Source: Marinicella litoralis (GTDB taxonomy: Bacteria > Pseudomonadota > Gammaproteobacteria > Xanthomonadales > Marinicellaceae). From it: 64,000 bases of DNA. The translations under genes and the position numbers were made by a program. Positions 20,442-28,299 of the stretch are shown here, one piece after another. A model generated the notes under the pieces. That model did not search any database, was not told the DNA's origin, and was given only the letters and a program-made list of their open reading frames with translations. The stretch is taken from the NCBI RefSeq assembly GCF_002591915.1, contig NZ_NIHB01000003.1, positions 186,001 through 250,000 on the forward strand, given 5' to 3'. Numbering within the stretch: position 1 is the stretch's first letter; every line of letters begins with the position of its first letter.

Positions 20442-20923
20442 GTGGGTTTGTTTGAAAAGTCAGACTTTCCACCTGATTTATGGATGAGTTTGGTTTCTTC
20501 AATAACGATTTCATGGCTCATGGCTTTACACATATCGTAAACAGTTAATGCGGCCACACTGGCACCGGTCAAAGCTTCCATTTCAACCCCCGTTTTGGCC
20601 GTGATTTTACATTCACAAGTGATACTCAAGTCGCCTGAGTCACTGACTTCGATGTTTATCTTGCAGTTTTCGATGTTAATTGGGTGGCAAAATGGTATGA
20701 GTTCATGGGTTTTCTTGGCTGCCATTACACCTGCTATCACAGCAGTCTGAAAAACAGGCCCTTTTTTAGACTTGATTTCTCCGTCTATCAAGGCGGCTTT
20801 TACTTCAGCTGGTAATCTTACAGTGGTTTGAGCAATGGCCATCCTTTGGCTGCTGTTTTTGTGGCTGACATCAACCATTCGTGGGTTGTTGTTTTTATCA
20901 ATGTGTGTCAATTGCTTCTCCAT
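20438..20923 (-). CDS. moaC: Cyclic pyranopterin monophosphate synthase
   Basis: MoaC converts the MoaA product 3',8-cyclo-GTP to cyclic pyranopterin monophosphate. The 161 residues include the signature VDVSHKN near the N-terminus and IPFCHPI near residue 77. GVEMEALTGASVAALTVYDM lies near 110-130 and contains the conserved acidic/His site. The C-terminal GGKSDF is also typical. It is 2 bases from moaA. Confidence 0.96.
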   Translation of the reverse strand: MEKQLTHIDKNNNPRMVDVSHKNSSQRMAIAQTTVRLPAEVKAALIDGEIKSKKGPVFQTAVIAGVMAAKKTHELIPFCHPINIENCKINIEVSDSGDLSITCECKITAKTGVEMEALTGASVAALTVYDMCKAMSHEIVIEETKLIHKSGGKSDFSNKPT

Positions 20924-20925
20924 GT

Positions 20926-21942
20926 TTATCCTCCTATTACAAACATTTCAATCTTGTTTTTGTGCTTAGATTTGTTCTGTTTTCTTTGCATGGAATATTG
21001 GTCTGTCCTTTGTTGCCATATTTGAGACACTTTTTTTAACAGCACATCTGGCTGACCCATGAAAGGTTTGATGTCATGGCCTTTGTCGCTGAATAAACAA
21101 GTGTACACGGCGCCTTTGGCACTGAGCCTGGCACGGTTACAGTCCATGCAAAATGGTTGGCTGATGGATGATATCATGCCAAACTCACCTTGCCCGTCAT
21201 CGAAACGGAATCGATTGGCCACTTCACCAAGGTGTTTGGCTGGCAGTGCAGTGAAGGGCCATTGTTTGCTGATGCGTTGTTTGGCAATTTCAGATTCTAC
21301 AACTTGGTCTGCTTGCCAACCATTGATGTTTCCAACATCCATAAACTCAATAAATCGAACTTCAACCCCCGTGCCCCTGAATAATTTCAGCAGAGGGATG
21401 ATTTGATTTTCATTGATGCCTTTTTGAATCACACAATTGACTTTGACTTTTTTTAAACCAGAAAAGCTGCATTGATGAATGGTGTCAATGATTTCGCTGA
21501 CTGAAAATTGTGTGCCTGTTATGGACTCGAAAAGGCTTTGTTCAATGGCGTCCATACTGACGGTTATGCGGTCTAATCCAGCAGCAAGCAAATCCGGTAA
21601 AATGGGCGGTAACAACGCGCCATTGGTGGTTAAGGCCACTTCTTCAATGCCACTTATATTCTTGATGTCTTGAATCAATGTTGGTAGGTTTTTTCTTAAC
21701 AGCGGTTCACCACCAGTCAATCGAATTTTGTTAACGCCACAAGCTGCAAATGCTTTGATGGTGGCAATGATTTCTGCAAAACTTAAGTGACTTTCTGCTT
21801 TGCTTTGCTGCCTCATAACATCAACATGTTCAGCAGGTAAACAATAGGTACATCGAAATTGACAGCGATCAGTCAGCGAAATCCTTAAGTCTTTTATCGG
21901 ACGGTTGAGTTGATCTGTTACTGTTTCATGCATGGTATCCAT
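20926..21942 (-). CDS. moaA: GTP 3',8-cyclase (radical SAM)
   Basis: MoaA starts molybdenum cofactor synthesis by rearranging GTP. The radical SAM cluster motif CxxxCxxC is seen in TDRCQFRCTYCLP near residue 27. The SAM-binding TGGEPLLR follows, and the C-terminal cluster ligands are in FCMDCNRARLSAKGAVYTC. The usual C-terminal Gly-Gly is present: the sequence ends FVIGG. The 338-residue length is typical. The start ATG overlaps the kdkA stop by 17 bases; an ATG three codons later (21933) is an alternative start. Confidence 0.96.
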   Translation of the reverse strand: MDTMHETVTDQLNRPIKDLRISLTDRCQFRCTYCLPAEHVDVMRQQSKAESHLSFAEIIATIKAFAACGVNKIRLTGGEPLLRKNLPTLIQDIKNISGIEEVALTTNGALLPPILPDLLAAGLDRITVSMDAIEQSLFESITGTQFSVSEIIDTIHQCSFSGLKKVKVNCVIQKGINENQIIPLLKLFRGTGVEVRFIEFMDVGNINGWQADQVVESEIAKQRISKQWPFTALPAKHLGEVANRFRFDDGQGEFGMISSISQPFCMDCNRARLSAKGAVYTCLFSDKGHDIKPFMGQPDVLLKKVSQIWQQRTDQYSMQRKQNKSKHKNKIEMFVIGG

Positions 21943-22657
21943 CCATCAAGATTTGCCATTGGTTTTTCAAAGCATGGTCGCAGCTTTGCTGGGTGACTTT
22001 CTCAATAGACCGTTTTAACCGCAGTAAATTGTTTTTTTGCCAACCAGCATGGGTACGACGTATGTCGCCCTTGTCGAAATCAATCAAGTATACTTTGTTC
22101 TTCATCAGTAAGATGTTATGCGCATTCAGGTCAGAATGATATATGCCATTGGCATGAAATTTAGCAATGGTATGACCAATATTACGCCACATTTCATTGT
22201 CATTTGTTTTTAATAAGGCTTGGGCAAAAGTTTGGTCATGTAAAATATTTTCCATGATCAAGTCGTTTTGATAAAACAAACCTTTTTTAATAACCATTGC
22301 AGCAATTGGTTTTGGGCTGGGTAACCCCATTTCCTGAAGTTGATTCAAAAGCGTAAACTCTTTAACTGCTCGCGTGTTGTTGAGTCCTGTCCACAAATAA
22401 CTGTCACGATTGATTTTTGCATACAATCCGCCTCGCAAATAGTGCCTTAACACCCACTTACCCCATTCTGATTTAATGGTCCAAGCTGTACCTCGTCCTG
22501 AATTGGCACCTAATAAACGTCCAAGATTCAGCCAATAATCTTGCTTAAACCAATTCACATTCACATGTTCACTGATCTCAGGTGTGCTCATAATCCACTG
22601 ATTTTTATTCTGCTTAATTTGCAAGCTAGTTAGGCCTTCAATGATAGAATGTTTCAT
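21926..22657 (-). CDS. kdkA: 3-deoxy-D-manno-octulosonic acid (Kdo) kinase
   Basis: KdkA phosphorylates Kdo in the lipopolysaccharide core. The kinase-like motifs are WVLRHYLRGGLYAKINRDSY (near residue 70), the catalytic HSDLNAHNILL (near 175) and LIDFDKGDIR (near 195). Start ATG 22657 gives 243 residues, near the known family length. A longer reading from TTG 22732 would run into the divergent glycosyltransferase gene. That gene starts only 17 bases away and encodes a partner LPS enzyme. Downstream it overlaps moaA. Confidence 0.88.
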   Translation of the reverse strand: MKHSIIEGLTSLQIKQNKNQWIMSTPEISEHVNVNWFKQDYWLNLGRLLGANSGRGTAWTIKSEWGKWVLRHYLRGGLYAKINRDSYLWTGLNNTRAVKEFTLLNQLQEMGLPSPKPIAAMVIKKGLFYQNDLIMENILHDQTFAQALLKTNDNEMWRNIGHTIAKFHANGIYHSDLNAHNILLMKNKVYLIDFDKGDIRRTHAGWQKNNLLRLKRSIEKVTQQSCDHALKNQWQILMDGYHA

Positions 22658-22674
22658 TTTAAATGATTTAATCG

Positions 22675-23730
22675 ATGACAACAAACCATCATCTGGCTCC
22701 AACTTCAATTTGTCTGTTTCGTCTGTCTGCAATCGGTGATGCCACTCATGTCATTCCTGTTATAAAAACCCTGCAAAACAAATATCCAGACTGTCCAATC
22801 ACATGGTTGATCGGAAAACTTGAATACAAACTACTTAAGGGGCTGCCAGGTGTTGAATTTATTATTTATGATAAAAGTGCAGGTTGGTCTGGCATCCAAC
22901 AAATGCGAAAGCAATTAAAGGGGCGTCAATTTGATGTGATGCTACTGATGCAGCTTTCGTTCAGAGCCAATTTTGTGTCATGGTTCATTAAGGCCAAAAG
23001 AAGAATTGGTTTTGACAATCGCAGGGCCAAGGAAGGTCATCGTTTGGTGATCAATGAACAAATTCCATATTTGCAAAATTGTCATGTGTTAGACGGATTT
23101 ATGCAGTTTGCTGAGTACTTGGGTTGTGATGAAAAAATCATGAACTGGGACTTACCTGTCAATGTTGAAGATCAAAAATTGGCCGATAAGGTGCTCAGTA
23201 AAAGCAAAAAAAATGTGGTGATTAGTCCATGTTCAAGTCATGAGTTGAGAAATTGGTCGGTGGCAAAGTATGGTGAATTGATTCAGTGTCTGGTCAAGGA
23301 GTATCAAGTCAATGTGATTTTAACTGGCAGTCCATCGCCCAAGGAGAAGGCGTTTATAGCAAGTATAGAACGTGCCAGTGGTTGTGCTGTAAAGAACATG
23401 GCTGGTCAAGACACCTTGAAGCAATTGTGGTGCCTTTTAAAAGGGGCTGATTTGGTGGTTTCTCCTGATTCAGGGCCATTACATATGGCAGGCAGCGTTA
23501 AAACACCAGTGATAGGTTTGTTGGCTGCCAGTAATTATAAACGCTCTGGTTCTTATCAATTTCCAGAGCTGACCGTTGATAAATACCCGCAAGCATGTCA
23601 TCTGTTCTTAAATAAGTCCGTCAACGAAGTTAAGTGGGGAACCAAAACAGAATTCCCAGGAGCCATGGATCTGATTACAATTGAGGATGTTTTGAATGCA
23701 GTCAATAGGGTGTTGGTAAAAGGCAAATAA
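22675..23730 (+). CDS. Glycosyltransferase family 9, heptosyltransferase-like
   Basis: The 351-residue protein has the GT9 layout. An N-terminal Rossmann half opens with ICLFRLSAIGDATHVIPVI. The nucleotide-sugar half contains VVISPCSSHELRNWSVAKYGELI (cut here) and the DLVVSPDSGPLHMAGSVKTPVIGL motif, where the Asp and the SGPLHMA loop contact ADP-heptose. It probably adds heptose to the inner core of lipopolysaccharide, which fits the divergent neighbour kdkA. The exact acceptor (WaaC, WaaF or other) cannot be told. No ribosome binding site is visible, but no other start keeps the first beta strand. Confidence 0.88.
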   Translation: MTTNHHLAPTSICLFRLSAIGDATHVIPVIKTLQNKYPDCPITWLIGKLEYKLLKGLPGVEFIIYDKSAGWSGIQQMRKQLKGRQFDVMLLMQLSFRANFVSWFIKAKRRIGFDNRRAKEGHRLVINEQIPYLQNCHVLDGFMQFAEYLGCDEKIMNWDLPVNVEDQKLADKVLSKSKKNVVISPCSSHELRNWSVAKYGELIQCLVKEYQVNVILTGSPSPKEKAFIASIERASGCAVKNMAGQDTLKQLWCLLKGADLVVSPDSGPLHMAGSVKTPVIGLLAASNYKRSGSYQFPELTVDKYPQACHLFLNKSVNEVKWGTKTEFPGAMDLITIEDVLNAVNRVLVKGK

Positions 23731-23747
23731 AATCAATTGGTTTTGAA

Positions 23748-24161
23748 TCACCAAACATAGATGACTTGAGCGTCTACCAGTGGGTATGGGTAAGTCATTT
23801 CATCAATTTTGCTGTTGACTATTTTTTTAACCGGTCCAGTCACAGTCACTGCTTTTTTTAAGAAAAACGCTGGCTCTAAAAATTTAGGTTTACAGGCAAT
23901 GAACCTACCTTGGTCTACACGAATTCGTTTTGAAGGTCGAGCGAACTGATCCGGCACTTTGGCCATGATGGTTAAGCAACTGTGTGATTCTTTGTTTTCT
24001 ACATCGACCACGAAGCCAGTCCACCTGACTTTAAGGTTTTTTATTGGGTTTTTTTGATAGGCTTCAGGACTGATGGCACTGAATTCACCGCGCAATGGTT
24101 TTGGTGGCTGTGAACTGCATGCTGTAAGTAAAGCCATAATAAGTAAACTGATTGTTTTCAT
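23748..24161 (-). CDS. Slp-family outer membrane lipoprotein
   Basis: The 137-residue precursor has a lipoprotein signal with lipobox LLTAC (cysteine 15). The mature part matches the Slp family: KVRWTGFVVDVENKESHSCL, QGRFIACKPKFLEP, VTVTGPVKKI and YPYPLVDAQVIYVW. Slp proteins are starvation- or stationary-phase-induced outer membrane lipoproteins in enterics. The function here is inferred from the family only. It converges on the glycosyltransferase gene. Confidence 0.88.
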   Translation of the reverse strand: MKTISLLIMALLTACSSQPPKPLRGEFSAISPEAYQKNPIKNLKVRWTGFVVDVENKESHSCLTIMAKVPDQFARPSKRIRVDQGRFIACKPKFLEPAFFLKKAVTVTGPVKKIVNSKIDEMTYPYPLVDAQVIYVW

Positions 24162-24252
24162 TGCCGTATTTAATTTTTTTGATTCAAGTTGAAATTATTA
24201 TCTCTGATTAACTTGAATATAAACTGAATTTTGGGTGTTTGGTATCAATTTA

Positions 24253-24507
24253 TTAAGAAAAAATGCTGCCCAAACCAATAATAAATGTCACAAACAAGCC
24301 AAGCATTAAACAAAATCCCATGAATTCAGTGCAAAATTGAAACACCAGTTTCATTTTGTCTGGAAATGTATGCCAAGCATAAACCAATGAAATCATTCCC
24401 AACAAAGGTAAAATCATATAAGTCAGCCATTGAGGGCAGATCATCATCAACATGATGCCAGAGACCAATCCGAAAAATGACAACAAGTGGTTATTTAAAT
24501 AGCTCAT
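24253..24507 (-). CDS. Small inner membrane protein, unknown
   Basis: From ATG 24507 the product has 84 residues with three predicted hydrophobic segments (LLSFFGLVSGIMLMMI, LTYMILPLLGMISLVYAW, LMLGLFVTFIIGLGSIF). This start has AGGA seven bases upstream. Longer starts at 24537 or 24594 are possible but lack a good binding site. I do not recognise a family. It faces recQ divergently. Confidence 0.6.
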   Translation of the reverse strand: MSYLNNHLLSFFGLVSGIMLMMICPQWLTYMILPLLGMISLVYAWHTFPDKMKLVFQFCTEFMGFCLMLGLFVTFIIGLGSIFS

Positions 24508-24632
24508 AAATGTATCCTGGTTAACTGATGACTCCATTAAATTAGATACTTTTCGCAATTCATGAGAATGGATAAAAATATAGAATGCAATCAACTTGAA
24601 CTATGGGAGTCTGATGGTTTAAAATCATTAGA

Positions 24633-26747
24633 ATGGGTGCAGCTAAAAACATATTAAAAGAAGTCTTTGGGTACGGTGAATTTCGCAATCAGCAGGAAGA
24701 CATTGTAAACACCATTGTGTCAGGTAAGGATGCCTTGGTCTTGATGCCAACTGGTGGCGGTAAATCACTTTGTTACCAAATACCGGCCATGGTACGAACA
24801 GGCGTTGGCGTTGTGGTTTCACCACTGATTGCATTGATGCAAGACCAAGTCAGCGCACTCAAACAATTGGGGGTTAAAGCGGCATACATTAATTCAACGC
24901 TCTCTGCCAGCGAAGAGGCCATGGTCAAACAACAAGCTCGATCAGGCGAGCTGGATATGCTATACCTTTCACCAGAAAGATTGGTAGGTGAGGAGACTCA
25001 AGAATTTTTACAGTCGATTGAAGTTTCTTTGTTTGCCATTGATGAAGCTCATTGTGTGTCCCAATGGGGACATGATTTCCGAAAAGAATACCAGAAACTT
25101 TCTATGTTACACCAAAAGTTTCCAGGCATTCCGCGAATTGCATTGACTGCTACGGCTGATCAAAAAGTCAGGTCTGAAATCATCAAAGAGTTACAGCTTG
25201 AAGACGCTGAGATTTATATATCAAGTTTTGATCGTCCCAATATCACCTATTCAATTGAGGAACAAGAAAACGGTAAGCAGCAGTTGTGGCGATTCATTAA
25301 AGACAATCATGCCAATGATGCAGGAATTGTTTACTGCCTGTCTCGCAGAAAGGTAGAAAATGTAGCAGAATTTTTAAAAAGCAAAGGCCGCAAAGCCTTG
25401 CCTTATCATGCTGGGTTATCTAATAGAGTCAGGGAATCAAACCAACAAAAATTTTTGATGGAAGACGGTGTCATTATTGTTGCCACCATTGCATTTGGGA
25501 TGGGAATTGACAAACCGGATGTCAGGTTTGTGGCTCATTTCAGTATGCCTAAAAATATTGAATCATATTATCAGGAAACAGGCAGGGCGGGCAGGGATGG
25601 TCATCCATCGAATGCGTGGATGGCCTATAACTACCAAGACGTGGTGATGCAACGACAATTTATCAAAGACTCAGATGCCGGTGATGAACACAAAACGATT
25701 CTGCACAACAAATTAGATTCACTGGTGGATTTATGTGAGCAATTGGAGTGCCGCAGACAAACCTTGTTACGCTATTTTGAAGAGACTTTACCAGAACCTT
25801 GCGGTAACTGTGATAACTGCCTTAACCCGCCTGAAAAAATTGATGCCACCAAAGAAGCACAAATGGCATTGTCAGCGGCATACAGAACAGAGCAACAGTT
25901 TGGCATCATGTATTTGATTGATGTGTTATTGGGTAATGATGCCGATGAACGTGTGGTTGAATTAAAGCATAACAAACTCAATGTATTTGGTTTGGGTAAA
26001 GAACATGTGAAAACTTGGTGGCGAAGACTTTACCGCCAATTAATCAGTCAGGCCTATCTTGATGTTGACAGTGAATTTGGTTCTTTGAAATTGACAGAAA
26101 AAGCCAAGCCGATTCTACAAGGCGAAGAGTCATTCTATTTGCGAGATGTGGTTAAAGCCAAAAATAAAAGCAAGAAAGCCGAAGAAGTCGATTTAGGGCG
26201 TCATGATATCATTTTATGGGAAGCCCTTAAAAAACTCAGGACTGATTTAGCTTCTGACCAAGGGGTTCCGCCTTACGTGATTTTTAGTGATGCCTCTTTA
26301 TTAGAAATGGTCAGGAAAAGACCTGTTGAGGGTGAAAAATTCATGTACATTTCAGGAGTTGGTGAATATAAGCTGGCTAAATATGGTGAAGTTTTCATTC
26401 AGGTTATTAAAGACAATCCATTGCCATCTAAATTAGATAACCGCTTGGATGAAGAGGTGAATGTATCGCTGGATCATTTTCTTGAACATCAATCGGTTGA
26501 AAAGGTGGCAGAAGTATTGGGTATCAATGTGAATACAGTTTATATGCATTTATCAAAAGCCATTGCTATAGGTTTGGTTGATAAGAAAGATGTTACTGGC
26601 CTAGAAGACGGAGACATTGATTACATCATACAAATGGCGGAAATGACTGGCTACTTGGAAGATAAGAAAATGAAGCCAGTATTTGATGCACTTGATGGCA
26701 TGTATGATTATGGTACTTTGCGTTGTGTATTGGCAGAGCTTGAATAA
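24633..26747 (+). CDS. recQ: ATP-dependent DNA helicase RecQ with extra C-terminal HTH domain
   Basis: This 3'-5' helicase acts in recombination and fork repair. The 704 residues are longer than E. coli RecQ (about 610). Motif I is PTGGGKSLCYQIP (near 40), motif II is DEAHCVSQWGHDFR (near 145), and motif VI is YYQETGRAGRDG. The RQC zinc ligands are in CEQLECRRQ and PCGNCDNC (about 370-390). The HRDC domain lies near 530-600 (LRTDLASDQGVPPYVIF). The extra tail of about 610-704 resembles an HTH_40 domain (SVEKVAEVLGINVNTVYMHL). It leads an operon with a DUF1835 gene 5 bases downstream. Confidence 0.97.
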   Translation: MGAAKNILKEVFGYGEFRNQQEDIVNTIVSGKDALVLMPTGGGKSLCYQIPAMVRTGVGVVVSPLIALMQDQVSALKQLGVKAAYINSTLSASEEAMVKQQARSGELDMLYLSPERLVGEETQEFLQSIEVSLFAIDEAHCVSQWGHDFRKEYQKLSMLHQKFPGIPRIALTATADQKVRSEIIKELQLEDAEIYISSFDRPNITYSIEEQENGKQQLWRFIKDNHANDAGIVYCLSRRKVENVAEFLKSKGRKALPYHAGLSNRVRESNQQKFLMEDGVIIVATIAFGMGIDKPDVRFVAHFSMPKNIESYYQETGRAGRDGHPSNAWMAYNYQDVVMQRQFIKDSDAGDEHKTILHNKLDSLVDLCEQLECRRQTLLRYFEETLPEPCGNCDNCLNPPEKIDATKEAQMALSAAYRTEQQFGIMYLIDVLLGNDADERVVELKHNKLNVFGLGKEHVKTWWRRLYRQLISQAYLDVDSEFGSLKLTEKAKPILQGEESFYLRDVVKAKNKSKKAEEVDLGRHDIILWEALKKLRTDLASDQGVPPYVIFSDASLLEMVRKRPVEGEKFMYISGVGEYKLAKYGEVFIQVIKDNPLPSKLDNRLDEEVNVSLDHFLEHQSVEKVAEVLGINVNTVYMHLSKAIAIGLVDKKDVTGLEDGDIDYIIQMAEMTGYLEDKKMKPVFDALDGMYDYGTLRCVLAELE

Positions 26748-26752
26748 TTCAT

Positions 26753-27709
26753 GTGAAAAGCACACTTCATATCACCAATGGAGATGCTGCAGTCAATGCC
26801 ATGAAAGAGGCTGGAATTACCGGTGATTTTTTACCTTGGAGGGATGCACTGCATATTGGGCCAGTGCCTTCTGATCAAACACCACCAGTTTTAGATCAAA
26901 TCAGAATCAACTTCATGGTCGAATCGGGCTGGGGAAGTAGGATATCAATCACCAAAAAGTTTTCCGACAGAAAGGTTGTGATGGATCAATTGGTTGATTA
27001 CCAAAAAATATATTTGTGGTTTGAGCATGATCTGTATGATCAATTACAACTGCTGCAAGTATTACATTGGATTGAATTGGTTCCAAATGCCATAGATCGA
27101 GTCAATTTAATTGTCACCGATTTGTATTTGGGTTCGGCATCTGACGATGAACTTCATGATTTATTCCGATTCAGTGAACCACTGACTGACCCACATATGC
27201 AGACTGCACAGCAATATTGGTTGGCCTTTACCAGCAGTCAACCTCATTGGTTGACCTCTGTTGAGCCAAGTGAACTGTTTCCATTTATGTCTGATGCTTT
27301 TAACAGGTTATGTCTTGAATACCCATCTGTTTGCAATGGCTTGAATTTTGTTCAAACTGCCGTCTTACAATTGCTCTCAAAGCCCATGAATGGTGCATCA
27401 TTGTTTGCTTGTTATCAAACAACTGAAGAAGCCCCGTTTTTGGGTGACATGATTTTTTGGCAATTTGTGGAGACAATGTGTAACTCCAAAAATCCTTTGG
27501 TCTATATATTGAATGATGAAGAAGACATTGCAATGGATAAAAAGATTTTCAGTAGAACATCTTTGGGATCTGAGGTGTTGAATCATCAAAAACACCTGCT
27601 AAGCAATGGATGGCAAGATTGTTGGATTGGTGGGGTTCAGTTAATTAAAAGGTGCATTTGGTGCTATGATACAGAAGAAAATCAGTTCAAACTATGGGAG
27701 GGACAATGA
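26753..27709 (+). CDS. DUF1835-domain protein
   Basis: The 318-residue protein begins at GTG. A nearby ATG at 26751 is out of frame and hits a stop at once. The N-terminal 120 residues match DUF1835: LHITNGDAAVNAMKEAGITGDFLPWRDALHIGPVP (cut across this stretch), YLWFEHDLYDQLQLLQVL. DUF1835 is an uncharacterised family, often near regulators and repair genes. It is cytoplasmic, with no signal or membrane helix. It sits between recQ and an SRPBCC gene whose ATG overlaps its stop, so all three are likely cotranscribed. Any tie to DNA repair is only by context. Confidence 0.8.
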   Translation: MKSTLHITNGDAAVNAMKEAGITGDFLPWRDALHIGPVPSDQTPPVLDQIRINFMVESGWGSRISITKKFSDRKVVMDQLVDYQKIYLWFEHDLYDQLQLLQVLHWIELVPNAIDRVNLIVTDLYLGSASDDELHDLFRFSEPLTDPHMQTAQQYWLAFTSSQPHWLTSVEPSELFPFMSDAFNRLCLEYPSVCNGLNFVQTAVLQLLSKPMNGASLFACYQTTEEAPFLGDMIFWQFVETMCNSKNPLVYILNDEEDIAMDKKIFSRTSLGSEVLNHQKHLLSNGWQDCWIGGVQLIKRCIWCYDTEENQFKLWEGQ

Positions 27710-28149
27710 AGTTCCAAAACAAAATTACAATTAATGTTCCATTGTTTCATTGCATTCAGCTGTTAGATGATCCTGAAAATATGCCACATTGGCAAAAAGG
27801 ATTGTTGTCTTACGAAATACTCAGTGATGATCCAAGGAAGGTGGGCGCTCAAATGAAGCTGAATTACAAGATGGGCAAGCGCGAGATTGAGATGATTGAA
27901 ACCATTGTTGATTATTCAATGCCCAATCATTTTTCAGCGACTTATGAAACCAAGGGTGTGTGGAATTTGGTTGAAAATCATTTCACTGAAAATCTCCAAG
28001 GAAATACCGTATGGGAATCTAATTGTGAATTTAAATTTTCTGGCATCATGAAGCTGATGTCATGGTTTATGCCTAAATCGATGTTTCAAAAAGAATCATG
28101 CCAATACCTAATTGATTTTAAAGATTTTGCTGAACAATCTATTGGATAA
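27706..28149 (+). CDS. SRPBCC (START-like) family protein
   Basis: The 147-residue protein shows the START-like helix-grip pattern: an opening strand KFQNKITINVPLFHCIQLLDDPENMPHWQ (cut here) with the conserved P/W turn, mid strands rich in beta residues, and a long C-terminal helix (ESCQYLIDFKDFAEQSI). Such proteins bind hydrophobic ligands; the ligand is unknown. The start at 27706 is fixed by a strong GGGAGGG at 27696-27702 and overlaps the DUF1835 stop (ATGA). Confidence 0.82.
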   Translation: MKFQNKITINVPLFHCIQLLDDPENMPHWQKGLLSYEILSDDPRKVGAQMKLNYKMGKREIEMIETIVDYSMPNHFSATYETKGVWNLVENHFTENLQGNTVWESNCEFKFSGIMKLMSWFMPKSMFQKESCQYLIDFKDFAEQSIG

Positions 28150-28285
28150 GTTGGGACAATGGGTAATCAATTTGTTTGATATGTTTCAGATCCATTCATA
28201 TTAAAATAAACAAGTGAAATTTACTGAATAAATCGTTAAAATAATTAAATCACAATCGGGTTGGCAGAATCAGTTAAGTGAAATT

Positions 28286-28291
28286 AAGGGG
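28286..28291 (+). promoter_or_regulatory. Ribosome binding site pointing to an AUU start
   Basis: AAGGGG stands 8 bases before ATT 28300 and 5 before ATT 28297. No ATG, GTG, TTG or CTG is in frame between the stop codon at 28285-28287 and TTG 28372. The site therefore argues for AUU initiation of the diguanylate cyclase gene. Confidence 0.5.
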
Positions 28292-28299
28292 AAAGCATT

